Shown: positions 32,886-42,114 of the stretch, one piece after another
How the letters are laid out: the number at the start of each line of letters is the position of its first letter
Position numbering within the stretch: position 1 is the first letter of the stretch
Source: JACDAN01 sp035535195
Lineage (GTDB): Bacteria > Actinomycetota > Thermoleophilia > Gaiellales > Gaiellaceae
Direction of reading: 5' to 3'
DNA length: 63,062 nt
NCBI GenBank assembly: GCA_035535195.1
Contig: DATLQK010000084.1
Span: 1-63,062, forward strand
Program-made: the position numbers and the translations under genes
The notes under the pieces: generated by a model
Told to the model about the DNA's origin: nothing
Databases searched by the model: none
Seen by the model: the letters and a program-made list of their open reading frames with translations, nothing else

Positions 32886-33389
32886 CTATAGCTCGTCCGC
32901 GAGCAGGTCCATGAGCACGCCGTCGTGCCCGTCGCCGCCGGGGAGACGCTCGTACCGCCGCATCACGCCGACCGGCTTGAAGCCCGCCTTCTCGTAGGTC
33001 CGGATCGCTGCGACGTTGTCGGCCGCGGGGTCGATTACGAGCCGATGGTGGCCGCGCTCCTCGATCAGGTGGGGCGTAATCGTGCGGACGGCGTCGAGCC
33101 CGAGACCCTGCCCCTGGGCGGCTTCCGACAGGAAGAGGTCGATGCCTGCGTGCCGGTACATCGGGTCGTCCTCCTCTTGGTACTGGATCAGCCCGACGAG
33201 CTCTCCGTCGACCTCGATCGCGAACGCCGTCACACCCTCGGCGCCAGACAGCTTCTCCTCGTAGTCGGCGTCCTCGGGCTCGCCCCACCAGCGGGCGACG
33301 CCCGGCTGGGCCTGGATCGCGCGGAGAGCGGGAACGTCCTCGGCGGCCAGCGGCCTGAGGACGACCCGCTCCCCTCGCAGCTCCGTCAC
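32886..33389 (-). CDS. GNAT acetyltransferase (AAC(6')-like)
   Basis: 167 residues from GTG 33389, whose G is shared with the TAG of the preceding MMPL gene. Residues VVLRPLAAEDVPALRAIQAQPGVARWW open the fold, and EAAQGQGLGLDAVRTI carries the Q/RxxGxG/A acetyl-CoA loop. The sequence is in the style of aminoglycoside 6'-N-acetyltransferases and RimJ-like enzymes; the substrate is not known. It lies between the transporter and aminotransferase genes in one minus-strand run. Confidence 0.82.
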   Translation of the reverse strand: MTELRGERVVLRPLAAEDVPALRAIQAQPGVARWWGEPEDADYEEKLSGAEGVTAFAIEVDGELVGLIQYQEEDDPMYRHAGIDLFLSEAAQGQGLGLDAVRTITPHLIEERGHHRLVIDPAADNVAAIRTYEKAGFKPVGVMRRYERLPGGDGHDGVLMDLLADEL

Positions 33390-35650
33390 TAGGGCCCGGT
33401 CGTCGCCTCCGCGGCTCCGGCCGGCGCGCGCTCCTCCCGCTCGTGGGGCGGCTCGATCGTGATGTCCGGCAGCAGCCGGTCGAGCCAGCGCGGGATATAC
33501 CAAGTCCGCTCGCCCAGGAGGGTGAAGAACGCCGGCACGAGCGTCATCCGCACGATCAACGCGTCGGTGAGGATCGCGACAGACAGCAGGATCCCGAACT
33601 CCTTCGAGACGCGGTCGCCGCTGAGGATGAAGGCGGCGAAGACCGTGCCCATGATCAGTGCCGCCGCCACGACCACGCGGCCGATCGCGGCGATCCCGTG
33701 CTCGATCGCGGGTCGCGTCTTCAACCCGTGGACGTGCTCCTCCCGGATCCGGCTCATCAGGAACACCATGTAGTCCATTGAGAGCCCAAACAGGATCGCG
33801 AAGGCGATCGGCGGCACGAACGTCTCGATCGGGCCCGTGCGGTCGAGCCCGGTCAGGCTCAGCAGGTGCCCCTCCTGGACGACGAGCGTGAGCACGCCGA
33901 ACGCGGTGAACGCTGAGAGGATCGTCGTGATCGCCGCGGTGAGCGAGATCACGATCGAGCGGAACGCCATCGCGAGCAGGATGAACGTGACACCGATGAT
34001 GTAGAGCAGGAACACCGGAAGCCGCGACATGATCCGGTCGCCGATGTCCTTGAACGCCGCGGTCAGGCCGGAGACGTAGGCCACGGCGTTGCCGCCTGCG
34101 GTCGCGGCCGGAACGGCGTCTTTCCGGATCCGGTCGACGAGCTTGTCGGTTTCCTCGTCCTGCGGCGCCGACTTCGGCGTGACGAAGACGATTGCCACGC
34201 TCTTCTCGTCGTTCAGCTGAGGCTGCCGCACCGAGGCCACGTCCGGGAGCTGCCGGACCCGGTCGTAGATCTTCTGCGGCGCCTGGGGGTCGTCGTTCAC
34301 GTCGATGACGATCGGGATGGGGCCGTTGAAGCCTTTCCCGAAGCCCTCGGCGAGCAGGTCGTAGGCGCGGCGCGCCGTCTGCTTTTTCGGCTGCGTCCCC
34401 TGGTCCGAAGCGCCCAGCCGGACAAGGGCGGACGTCGACGCCAGGGCGAGCATCAGGAGCAGCACGACCACGAACACCGGCCCCGCATGGGCGGCGACGA
34501 ACCGTCCCCAGCGCGCGACGAGCGTCCGCTCGCGGGCGGCCTCGCGGTCGTCGATCGGCCTCAGGAACGGCACCTTCAGCCGGTCGACCTTGTGGCCGAG
34601 CTTGGCGAGGACGGAAATCAGCAGGGAGTTGGCGATCAGCACCGTCGTCAGCACCCCGAGCGAGGCGCCGATGCCGAGCTTGGTGACGAAGTCGAGGCCA
34701 AAGAACGCGAGGCCGGTGACTGAGATGGCCACGGTCACGCCGGCGAAGAGCACCGCGCGGCCCGCCGAGGCTCCGGCCTCGGCCGCCGCATCCTGCGGCG
34801 AGAGGCCTTCGTGGAGGTACTGGCGGAAGCGCGTGACGATGAAGAGCGAGTAGTCGATCCCGACGCCGATGCCGATCATCGAGACCAGGATCGGCGTGAT
34901 CGTGTTGATGTCGGTGAAGCCGGCGATCAGGAAGAGGAGCAGGAAGGCGCCGGCGACGGCCGTGATCGCGAGCAGGATCGGGATCAGCGCCGCGACGAAC
35001 GTCCGGAAGACGATCAGCAGCACGATGATCGCCGCGAGCAGGCCGAGCGCCTCCGACGTCCCCTGCTCGATCGGTGGGAACTCGGCTTCGCCGTTGTACT
35101 CCGTCGTCACGCCGGCCGGCGCTACCGCATCGCGGACGTAGTCCTCGACCTTGACAACCTGGCTGCGGTCGGCGTCCTCGATCGTCTGGTCGAACTGCGC
35201 CTCCGCGTAGGCGATCCGGCCGTTGTCGGAGAAGGTGTCCTTGCTGAACGGGTTGCCGACGCTCTCGAGGCCGGCTTTCCCCTCGCTGGGCTTGAATTCG
35301 GACGTCTTCAGCTTCGCGATCGCCGCTTCGATCGCCCGCTTGCGCTCGGGCGTGTCCAGCCGCTCGCCCTCCGGCGCTGCGAAGACGATGTTGAGCACGC
35401 CACCCTGCTCGGACGCGAACTGCGACTCGATCAGGTCGGTCGCCTTCTGCGTGTCCGATCCCGGGATCTCGAACTCGTCCCGGAGGCTGCCGCCGAGCGT
35501 CGCGACCGAGACGATCAGAAGGGCCACGATGCCGAGCCAACTGGCGACGACGCGCCACGGGTGCGAGGCGCAGGCACGCGCCCAGCGGGCGAGCGCGCCG
35601 GTCGAAAGGCGTTCGTGCGCAGCACGACGATCAGCACGTGGTTCGGTCAT
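33389..35650 (-). CDS. MMPL/RND-family membrane transporter
   Basis: 753 residues with the MMPL layout: membrane helix 1 (WRVVASWLGIVALLIVSVATLGG), a periplasmic-type domain (residues 45-180), five helices including FLLLFLIAGFTDINTITPILVSMIGIGVGIDYSLFIVTR, a second extracytoplasmic domain (around 410-530), and a repeat of helices with FAILFGLSMDYMVFLMSR. The paired GxxDYxxF motifs (GIGVGIDYSLF and LFGLSMDYMVF) are diagnostic. Proton-driven export of a lipid or small hydrophobic compound is typical; the substrate is unknown. Confidence 0.92.
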   Translation of the reverse strand: MTEPRADRRAAHERLSTGALARWARACASHPWRVVASWLGIVALLIVSVATLGGSLRDEFEIPGSDTQKATDLIESQFASEQGGVLNIVFAAPEGERLDTPERKRAIEAAIAKLKTSEFKPSEGKAGLESVGNPFSKDTFSDNGRIAYAEAQFDQTIEDADRSQVVKVEDYVRDAVAPAGVTTEYNGEAEFPPIEQGTSEALGLLAAIIVLLIVFRTFVAALIPILLAITAVAGAFLLLFLIAGFTDINTITPILVSMIGIGVGIDYSLFIVTRFRQYLHEGLSPQDAAAEAGASAGRAVLFAGVTVAISVTGLAFFGLDFVTKLGIGASLGVLTTVLIANSLLISVLAKLGHKVDRLKVPFLRPIDDREAARERTLVARWGRFVAAHAGPVFVVVLLLMLALASTSALVRLGASDQGTQPKKQTARRAYDLLAEGFGKGFNGPIPIVIDVNDDPQAPQKIYDRVRQLPDVASVRQPQLNDEKSVAIVFVTPKSAPQDEETDKLVDRIRKDAVPAATAGGNAVAYVSGLTAAFKDIGDRIMSRLPVFLLYIIGVTFILLAMAFRSIVISLTAAITTILSAFTAFGVLTLVVQEGHLLSLTGLDRTGPIETFVPPIAFAILFGLSMDYMVFLMSRIREEHVHGLKTRPAIEHGIAAIGRVVVAAALIMGTVFAAFILSGDRVSKEFGILLSVAILTDALIVRMTLVPAFFTLLGERTWYIPRWLDRLLPDITIEPPHEREERAPAGAAEATTGP

Positions 35651-35754
35651 AGGTCCTCCCTTGGTGACGGCCCTTCAGTCTTAGCAGTAGTGACACCGAG
35701 GGCCGCAGAAAATCATCGGTTACCCTGGAAGCCGCCACGTCGAGGAGGCAAGTG

Positions 35755-37284
35755 ATGACCGAGGTCTTGGAGCGAAAGAACCAGCAGCAAACCGAGTTGG
35801 GGCGCGTCAGCCACTGGATCGGCGGCCAAATCGTCCCGGGCGAGTCGGGCCGCAGCGGGCCGGTCTACAACCCGGCTCAGGGCATCCAGACCAAGGAGGT
35901 CGACTTCGCCTCGGTCGAGGAGGTCGACCGCGCCGTCCAGACGGCGAAGCAGGCGTACGAAGCGTGGCGAGCGGTCTCGCTCTCGAAGCGGCAGGACCTC
36001 TTCTTCACGATCCGCGACCTCTTCCACCGCCGCAAGGACGACATCGCCGCGATCCTCACCGAGGAGCACGGCAAGGTCTTTTCCGACGCCAAGGGCGAGG
36101 TGCAGCGCGGGCTCGAGGTGATCGAGTACGCCTGTGGGATCCCGACGTTGCTCAAGGGCGACTTCTCCGAGCAGGCCTCGAGCGGGATCGACGTCTACTC
36201 GATCCGCCAGCCGCTCGGCGTCGTCGCCGGCATCACCCCGTTCAACTTCCCGGCGATGGTCCCGATGTGGATGTGGGCGCCGGCGCTCGCCTGCGGCAAC
36301 ACGTTCGTGCTGAAGCCGTCCGAGAAGGATCCGTCGGCATCGGTCTTCGCCGCCGAGCTCCTGAAAGAGGCCGGCGTCCCCGACGGCGTCTTCAACGTGG
36401 TGCACGGCGACAAGGTCGCAGTCGACGCGATCCTCGAGCACCCGGAAATCGCGGCGGTCAGCTTCGTCGGCTCGACGCCGATCGCCCAGTACATCTACGC
36501 GACGGGCACGTCGAAGGGGAAGCGGGTCCAGGCGCTCGGCGGGGCGAAGAACCACATGATCGTGCTCCCGGACGCGGACCTGGACATGGCCGCGGACGCC
36601 GCCGTCTCGGCGGCGTACGGCTCGGCCGGCGAGCGCTGTATGGCGGTTTCGGCGGTCGTCGCCGTCGGCGACATCGGCGACGCCTTCATCGAGGCGGTCA
36701 AGCAGCGCCTCCCGAAGGTGAAGGTCGGCCCGGGCACCGAGCCCGAGAACGAGATGGGGCCGCTGATCACCCGCGAGCACCGCGACAAGGTGGCGTCCTA
36801 CCTCGACAGCGGCGCGGAGCAGGGCGCCGAGGTCGTCGCCGACGGCCGCGAGACGGCGCCCGACGGCGACGGGTTCTTCCTTGGCGTATCGCTCCTCGAC
36901 AAGGTCACGCCCGAGATGGACGCCTATCGGGACGAGATCTTCGGCCCGGTCCTCTCCGTCGTCCGTGCAGACACGTACGACGAGGCGGTCCAGCTCGTGA
37001 ACGAGAACACGTACGGCAACGGCGTCGCGATCTTCACGCGCGACGGCGGTGCGGCGCGGCAGTTCCAGTTCGAGGTGCAGGCAGGCATGGTGGGCGTGAA
37101 CGTGCCGATCCCCGTGCCGGTCGCCTACTACTCGTTCGGCGGCTGGAAGGCGAGCCTCTTCGGGGACTCGCACATCTACGGGCCCGAAGGAATCAACTTC
37201 TATACCCGCGGGAAGGTGGTCACCTCACGCTGGCCGGATCCCTCCACCAGCAAAGTCGACCTCGGCTTCCCGCAGACGAGGTGA
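35755..37284 (+). CDS. mmsA: Methylmalonate-/malonate-semialdehyde dehydrogenase (CoA-acylating)
   Basis: 509 residues from ATG 35755 behind AGGAGG. Aldehyde dehydrogenase fold with N164 (TPFNFP) and nucleophile C295 (GERCMAVS). The general-base Glu of ordinary ALDHs is replaced in LGGAKNHMIV, the hallmark of the CoA-acylating MMSDH group. It converts malonate semialdehyde to acetyl-CoA or methylmalonate semialdehyde to propionyl-CoA, so it serves valine, inositol or pyrimidine/beta-alanine breakdown. Divergent from the MMPL gene; a small membrane protein gene follows with a 1-nt overlap. Confidence 0.93.
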   Translation: MTEVLERKNQQQTELGRVSHWIGGQIVPGESGRSGPVYNPAQGIQTKEVDFASVEEVDRAVQTAKQAYEAWRAVSLSKRQDLFFTIRDLFHRRKDDIAAILTEEHGKVFSDAKGEVQRGLEVIEYACGIPTLLKGDFSEQASSGIDVYSIRQPLGVVAGITPFNFPAMVPMWMWAPALACGNTFVLKPSEKDPSASVFAAELLKEAGVPDGVFNVVHGDKVAVDAILEHPEIAAVSFVGSTPIAQYIYATGTSKGKRVQALGGAKNHMIVLPDADLDMAADAAVSAAYGSAGERCMAVSAVVAVGDIGDAFIEAVKQRLPKVKVGPGTEPENEMGPLITREHRDKVASYLDSGAEQGAEVVADGRETAPDGDGFFLGVSLLDKVTPEMDAYRDEIFGPVLSVVRADTYDEAVQLVNENTYGNGVAIFTRDGGAARQFQFEVQAGMVGVNVPIPVPVAYYSFGGWKASLFGDSHIYGPEGINFYTRGKVVTSRWPDPSTSKVDLGFPQTR

Positions 37285-37637
37285 TGAGAATGGAAACGAG
37301 CATGGTGTTGGATCGAGGCAAGTCCAGTGCGGAGCGGGTCGCCGGGACCTTCGGTCAGCTTCCGCCTGTGGTGGTGAAGATCGTGCGTCGCAGGAAGTCG
37401 CGCTCGGAGCGGCTCGCCGAGGCGCTGCAGGGCATGCCGCCGGTCGCCCGCGTCGGGCTGGTCGCAGCGGCCGCCGGGGTGGCGATCGTACTCGCGTACG
37501 TCGCGCGCAACCGGTTGTTGGCGTTTGCGGCCGCGGTAGGCGGGGCTGCCGAGGGAGCCGCCGACGCCGTCGAGGGCGCGGCGGGAAACCCGCTCGAGGC
37601 GGCACAGAAGCGCAGCGACTCGTCTAACGCCAGTTAG
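37284..37637 (+). CDS. Small membrane protein, unknown function
   Basis: 117 residues from ATG 37284, overlapping the mmsA stop by one base; ATG 37290 is an alternative. A basic N-terminal half (VVKIVRRRKSRSERLAEAL) leads to one or two hydrophobic segments (VGLVAAAAGVAIVLAYVA and LLAFAAAVGGAAEGAA) and a polar Ala/Ser-rich tail. No family is recognised. Translation coupling to mmsA suggests co-expression, but a functional link is unproven. Confidence 0.6.
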   Translation: MRMETSMVLDRGKSSAERVAGTFGQLPPVVVKIVRRRKSRSERLAEALQGMPPVARVGLVAAAAGVAIVLAYVARNRLLAFAAAVGGAAEGAADAVEGAAGNPLEAAQKRSDSSNAS

Positions 37638-37688
37638 AACGCGCTAGAAGTCCAATCCGCCGACCGCGGAGCGCCGTAGGGTTGCTCC

Positions 37689-39773
37689 ATGGCCATTTGC
37701 GCCTCCTGCGGCCAGGAAAACCCGGAGATCGCGAGGTTTTGCCTCGCATGCGGGTTGCCGCTGTCCGACGTCCGAGGCGCGGCGCGGGAGGAGCGCCGCC
37801 ACGTCAGCGTGATCTTCGTCGACATGGTCGGCTTCACGGCGCGGGCCGAACGCCTCGACCCGGAGGAGGTCCAGGAGCTCCTGCGTCCGTACCACGACGT
37901 CGTCCGGCGCGAGATCGAGTCGTTCGGCGGCGTGGTGGAGAAGTTCATCGGCGACGCCGTGGTCGGCGTCTTCGGGGCGCCGGTCGCCTACGGCGACGAT
38001 GCCGAGCGGGCGGTCCGGGCCGCGCTCACCGTCCGCGACGCGATCGCGGCGATGGACGCGGCCGACCCTCGGCTCGACCTGAAGGTGCGGGTCGCCGTCA
38101 ACACGGGTGAGGCGCTCGTGGTCGTCGACGCCCGGCCGGCGCTCGGCGAGGCGATGATCGCGGGCGACGTCGTCAACACGGCCGCCCGCCTCCAGACGGC
38201 GGCGCCCGTCGGCGCCGTGCTGGCCGGTGAGGAGACCTACCGGGCGACGAAGGAAGCGATCTTGTTCGCGCCCGCGGACCCCGTGCAGGCGAAAGGCAAG
38301 GAGGATCCCGTGCCGGCCTGGGTGGCGCTGCACGAGATCCGGAAGCCGGGAGAGCGCGCGGTGGCCGGGCCGCTGATCGGCAGGGATCCGGAGCTCGACA
38401 TGCTCCTCGGCACCTGGGAGCGCGTCACGACGGAGCGCACCCCTCATCTCGTCACGGTGATCGGCCCGGCCGGGGTGGGGAAGACGAGGCTCGCGGTCGA
38501 GCTGGCGGCGAAGGTCCGCGAGCGCGGCGGCCGCCCCGTCCGCGGTCGTGTGCTCCCCTACCGCGAGAGCACCGCCTACTCGGCTCTCGCCTTCCAGCTC
38601 AAGCAGCTGTGCGGGATCTTCGAGACGGACACGGTGGAGGCGGCGCTGGAGAAGCTCGAGCAGGTCGTCTCGAAGCTGCTGCCGCCCGCCGAGTCCAAGG
38701 AGGTCACACTCCACCTCGCGATCCTGCTCGGCCTTGATCCGGAGGGGACGATCGCCGACCGAGAGAGCCTTTTCTTTTCGATCCGCACGTTCATCGAGGC
38801 CGTCGCTGCGGACCGGCCGACGATGCTCGTGTTCGAGGACCTCCACTGGGGCGACGAGGCGCTGCTCGAGCTCGTCAGCCTGCTCGCGGCGCGGCTCCGC
38901 GACCTGCCGGTGCTCTTGCTCGTCCTGGCGCGGCCGGACCTCCTCGACCTCCGACCCGACTGGGGCGGCGGCCTGCTGGCGCACACCGCGCTCAGGCTCA
39001 GACCGCTCGACACGGCCGCGGCGACGCTGCTGGCGACCCACCGGCTCTCGAACGACGGCGCGGAGAGCATCGAGCGTGCGGCCGACCTCGCCGCTGTCGC
39101 CGACGGAAACCCGCTCTTCATCGAGCAGCTGGCGGCGACGCTGCTGGAGTCGGGGGACCCGGCCGGTCCGATGCCGACGACGATCCGCGGGATCATCGCG
39201 GCCCGCCTCGACGCCCTGCCCGCCGGCGAGCGGGCGGTGCTGCTGAACGCGGCCGTCGCCGGACGGGTCTTCTGGCGCGGCGCGCTCGAGCGGATGACAC
39301 CGGATTCGAGCACGCTCAGCTCCGCGCTCGCCGAGCTCGAGCGGCGCGACCTGATCGCGCGGCAGACGGTCTCCGCGTTCGAGGGACAGCAGCAGTACAC
39401 GTTCTGCCACGTCCTCGTCCGCGATGTCGCCTATGAGCTGCTACCGCGGTCGGTCCGCCAGGACCGACACCGCGAGGCCGCGCTCTTCTTCGAAGCGGTC
39501 GGCGGCGACGGCGGCGAGGTCGGCGCGGCGCTGGCGCGCCACTGGCGCGATGCGGGCGACTCGGAAAAAGCGATCCAGTACCTCGCCGCCGCCGCCGAGG
39601 TCGCGGAGCATGGCTGGGCGAAGGAGCGGGCGGCGGCGCTCTATCGGGAGGCGCTCCAGCTCGTGCCGGAGGTGGACGGCGACCGCCGCCGGCAGCTCAC
39701 CCGGAGGATCGCGCTCGCCGAGACGGCGAAGTACCACGTGCCCGACGCGCGACTGCTCGGGCTCGGCGACTAG
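37689..39773 (+). CDS. Class III adenylate cyclase fused to AAA/STAND ATPase
   Basis: 694 residues. A zinc ribbon (C4, C7, C18, C21) is followed by a cyclase homology domain with metal Asp45 (IFVDMVGFT) and Asp89 (EKFIGDAVVGVFG), K85 as adenine-type specificity residue, and NTAARLQ supplying the transition-state Asn/Arg. A P-loop ATPase follows (VIGPAGVGKTRLAVEL near residue 260; LVFEDLHWGDEALLEL as Walker B), then a winged-helix and helical-repeat tail. Actinobacterial homologues are typically longer, with more TPR-like repeats. A cAMP-producing signalling ATPase is likely. Confidence 0.87.
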   Translation: MAICASCGQENPEIARFCLACGLPLSDVRGAAREERRHVSVIFVDMVGFTARAERLDPEEVQELLRPYHDVVRREIESFGGVVEKFIGDAVVGVFGAPVAYGDDAERAVRAALTVRDAIAAMDAADPRLDLKVRVAVNTGEALVVVDARPALGEAMIAGDVVNTAARLQTAAPVGAVLAGEETYRATKEAILFAPADPVQAKGKEDPVPAWVALHEIRKPGERAVAGPLIGRDPELDMLLGTWERVTTERTPHLVTVIGPAGVGKTRLAVELAAKVRERGGRPVRGRVLPYRESTAYSALAFQLKQLCGIFETDTVEAALEKLEQVVSKLLPPAESKEVTLHLAILLGLDPEGTIADRESLFFSIRTFIEAVAADRPTMLVFEDLHWGDEALLELVSLLAARLRDLPVLLLVLARPDLLDLRPDWGGGLLAHTALRLRPLDTAAATLLATHRLSNDGAESIERAADLAAVADGNPLFIEQLAATLLESGDPAGPMPTTIRGIIAARLDALPAGERAVLLNAAVAGRVFWRGALERMTPDSSTLSSALAELERRDLIARQTVSAFEGQQQYTFCHVLVRDVAYELLPRSVRQDRHREAALFFEAVGGDGGEVGAALARHWRDAGDSEKAIQYLAAAAEVAEHGWAKERAAALYREALQLVPEVDGDRRRQLTRRIALAETAKYHVPDARLLGLGD

Positions 39774-39776
39774 CCC

Positions 39777-40061
39777 CTAGTCCCTGGGGAAGTCCGCCGG
39801 ACTCACGTCGCCGGCGATCTCCTGCAGCGACTCGATCGTGTGGGCGCCGAGCCGCTTCGAATGCTCGATCACGATCTCCTCGTCCGGCGCGGCGTAGACG
39901 CAGTAGGTCCGGACGGCGCCCTCGCCGTCGACGACGACGTGGCTGTGCTCCCACGTGATCGCGGGCAGCTCGTCCTCGACGATCTCCCGCGACCGACGTC
40001 CGACGGTCGGCATCTCGGACTCCTGCACGGAGAATCGCCTGACGATCAGGTAGCGGGGCAT
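39777..40061 (-). CDS. DUF4242 family (SCO4226-like) small protein
   Basis: 94 residues, MPRYLIVRRFSV..., with a central WEHSHVVVDGEGAVRTYCVYAAPDEEIVIEHSKRLG split across two strands and two helices. This ferredoxin-like fold with conserved His, Cys and Glu is typical of DUF4242; a Streptomyces member has been described as nickel-binding. Its 3' end lies 3 bp from that of the cyclase gene. Function here is unknown. Confidence 0.75.
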   Translation of the reverse strand: MPRYLIVRRFSVQESEMPTVGRRSREIVEDELPAITWEHSHVVVDGEGAVRTYCVYAAPDEEIVIEHSKRLGAHTIESLQEIAGDVSPADFPRD

Positions 40062-40070
40062 CGCGAAATG

Positions 40071-40649
40071 CTACCCCGCTTGGCGACGGCGACCGAGCAG
40101 GAGCATCGCGCCGAGCGAGAGGGCGGCCAGGGCAAGGGCGCCCCCCACGAGCAGTGCTGTTGAGACGCCCTCGTCCTGCTGCCTCGGGGGCTCGACCCAG
40201 GCCAGCGCGCCTTCGATCGCGAACGCCTTGGCTCCGACCCGGCCGGGGACGGTCCAGTTGCGCACGAAGCGTGGGGCCGTCTCGGCTGCGCCGGGGTCAA
40301 CTGGCGGCGGTGTGCCGCTGCCCACCACGCGACTGTCGTGCCAGGCGTAGGCCGCGCCGCTGTTCATGTGCCGCCACTCGCCGTCGAGCAGCCGCTCGAC
40401 TCCCGACGGCCGGAAGCGGATGAACGGCCGGCCGCTGCGGTCGAGGATCTGCAGCGGCTTGCGGGTGAGGTTGCTGACGAGCAGCTGGTCGTCGAGGATC
40501 ACCTTCGCCTCGAGCCCCACGACCTGGGGGTCGACTACCTTCACGCTTGCGACGTAGCCGGTGCCGTTCACGCCGTGCGGTCCATGCGCAAACGCCGCGC
40601 CGGCCGGGACCAGCGCCACGACGGCCGCCAGAACGATTCGCCTTCGCAC
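40071..40649 (-). CDS. Secreted, C-terminally membrane-anchored protein of unknown function
   Basis: 192 residues. Signal peptide RRRIVLAAVVALVPAGAAFAH, a beta-rich domain (residues 25-140; VKVVDPQVVGLEAKVILDD, LLVSNLTRKPLQILD, PFIRFRP), and a C-terminal helix (STALLVGGALALAALSLGAML) ending RRRQAG. The layout resembles surface proteins anchored by a C-terminal helix. It is not recognised as a named family. It follows hydA with a 6-bp gap on the same strand, so it may be co-transcribed. Confidence 0.7.
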   Translation of the reverse strand: MRRRIVLAAVVALVPAGAAFAHGPHGVNGTGYVASVKVVDPQVVGLEAKVILDDQLLVSNLTRKPLQILDRSGRPFIRFRPSGVERLLDGEWRHMNSGAAYAWHDSRVVGSGTPPPVDPGAAETAPRFVRNWTVPGRVGAKAFAIEGALAWVEPPRQQDEGVSTALLVGGALALAALSLGAMLLLGRRRQAG

Positions 40650-40655
40650 GAAACC

Positions 40656-42068
40656 TCAGGCGACGGCCGCGGCCGGCTTCAGCTTCTCGCCGAACTTCGC
40701 GCGCGCAACGAATTGGCCGATCCCCGGGGAGGCGACGAGCTCGTCGTTCTCGACGAGCACGTTGCCCCGGAGCAGCACAACCTCGGGCGAGCCCGTGACC
40801 TCGGCGCCCTCGTAGAGGTTGTAGTCGATCTTCGAGTGGTGCGCGGCGGCCGAGATCGTGAGCTTCTTCTCGGGGTCGAAGACGACGATGTCCGCATCGG
40901 ACCCGACGGCGATCGTCCCCTTTCGCGGGTAGAGGCCGAAGAGCTTCGCCGGGTTCGTCGCCAGGAGCTCGACCATCCGGTTCAGCGAGATCCGTCCGGC
41001 CCTGACGCCGAACTCGTGGATCATGTGGAGCCGGTTCTCGAGCCCGGGCCCGCCGTTCGGAATCTTCGAGAAGTCGTTCTTGCCGAGCGTCTTCTGCCCG
41101 TCCCAGTTGAAGGTGCAGTGGTCGGTCGAGATCGCGGAGAGGATGTCCGTCCGCACCGCGTTCCAGAGCACGTCCTGGTTCGCCTTGTCGCGCGGCGGCG
41201 GCGTGTAGACGTACTTCGCGCCCTCGAAGTTCGGCCGCTCGAGGAACGTGTAGTCCACGAAGAAGTACTGGGTGCAGGTCTCGCCCCAGATGTCCCAGCC
41301 CTTCTCACGCGCCAGCTGGATCGGCTCGACGGACTCCTTGCAGGAAACGTGCACGACGTAGAGGGGAGCCCCCGCCACGCGTGCGAGCTGGATCGCCCGG
41401 TTCGTCGCCTCGCCCTCCGTCTCCGGCGGCCGCGTCAGCGCGTGGTACTTGGGCTCCGTGTGCCCAGCCTCGAGCGCCTCCTTCACGAGCACGTCGATCG
41501 CGTCGCCGTTCTCGGCATGCACCATCACGAGCGCGCCCGAGTCCGCCGCGACCTGCATCGAGCGGAACAGCGTCTCGTCGTCGACCATCAGCGCGCCCTT
41601 GTAGGCCATGAAGAGCTTGTAGGAAGTGATGCCCTGCTCCGGCAGCGAGGCGAGCTCCTCCAGCGTGCCCCCCTCGTCGAGGTCGGTGATCGCCATGTGG
41701 TAGCCCATGTCGATCATCTGCTTGCCGTTCGCCTTCTCCTTCCACATGTCGAGGGCCGTGGCGAACGTCTCGCCCTGGGGCTGGATCACGAAGTCGACGT
41801 GGCACGTGGTGCCGCCGAAGGCGGCGGCGGTCTGCCCGGATTCGACGTCGTCGATCGTGACCGTGCCGCCGAACGGCATGTCGAGATGCGTGTGGGGGTC
41901 GACGAGGCCTGGCAGCACGTACTTGCCCGTTGCGTCGATCACCTTGTCCGCGTCGACGTCGAGCGACTCTCCGATGAGGGAGATCCGCTCGTTCTCGACG
42001 AAGACGTCGCCGACGTAGTCGTCGGCCGCCGTGATCACACGGCCTCCCTTGATCAGAACGGAACTCAT
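40656..42068 (-). CDS. hydA: Dihydropyrimidinase / D-hydantoinase
   Basis: 470 residues of the cyclic amidohydrolase fold: metal His pair DPHTHLD, carboxylated lysine in SYKLFMAYKGAL, HAENGD, HVSC and STDHCTF are all present, followed by NRMVELLATNPAKLFGLYPRKG. It hydrolyses dihydrouracil/dihydrothymine or hydantoins to N-carbamoyl amino acids. It is the last enzyme gene of a five-gene operon with an NMT1/THI5-type ABC importer, which suggests uptake of a pyrimidine or hydantoin substrate. The ribosome-binding site is AAGGGAGA. Confidence 0.93.
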   Translation of the reverse strand: MSSVLIKGGRVITAADDYVGDVFVENERISLIGESLDVDADKVIDATGKYVLPGLVDPHTHLDMPFGGTVTIDDVESGQTAAAFGGTTCHVDFVIQPQGETFATALDMWKEKANGKQMIDMGYHMAITDLDEGGTLEELASLPEQGITSYKLFMAYKGALMVDDETLFRSMQVAADSGALVMVHAENGDAIDVLVKEALEAGHTEPKYHALTRPPETEGEATNRAIQLARVAGAPLYVVHVSCKESVEPIQLAREKGWDIWGETCTQYFFVDYTFLERPNFEGAKYVYTPPPRDKANQDVLWNAVRTDILSAISTDHCTFNWDGQKTLGKNDFSKIPNGGPGLENRLHMIHEFGVRAGRISLNRMVELLATNPAKLFGLYPRKGTIAVGSDADIVVFDPEKKLTISAAAHHSKIDYNLYEGAEVTGSPEVVLLRGNVLVENDELVASPGIGQFVARAKFGEKLKPAAAVA

Positions 42069-42114
42069 GGCGGATCTCCCTTCATCGTTCGAACGTCGCC
42101 AGGGCCGGTAGGGC

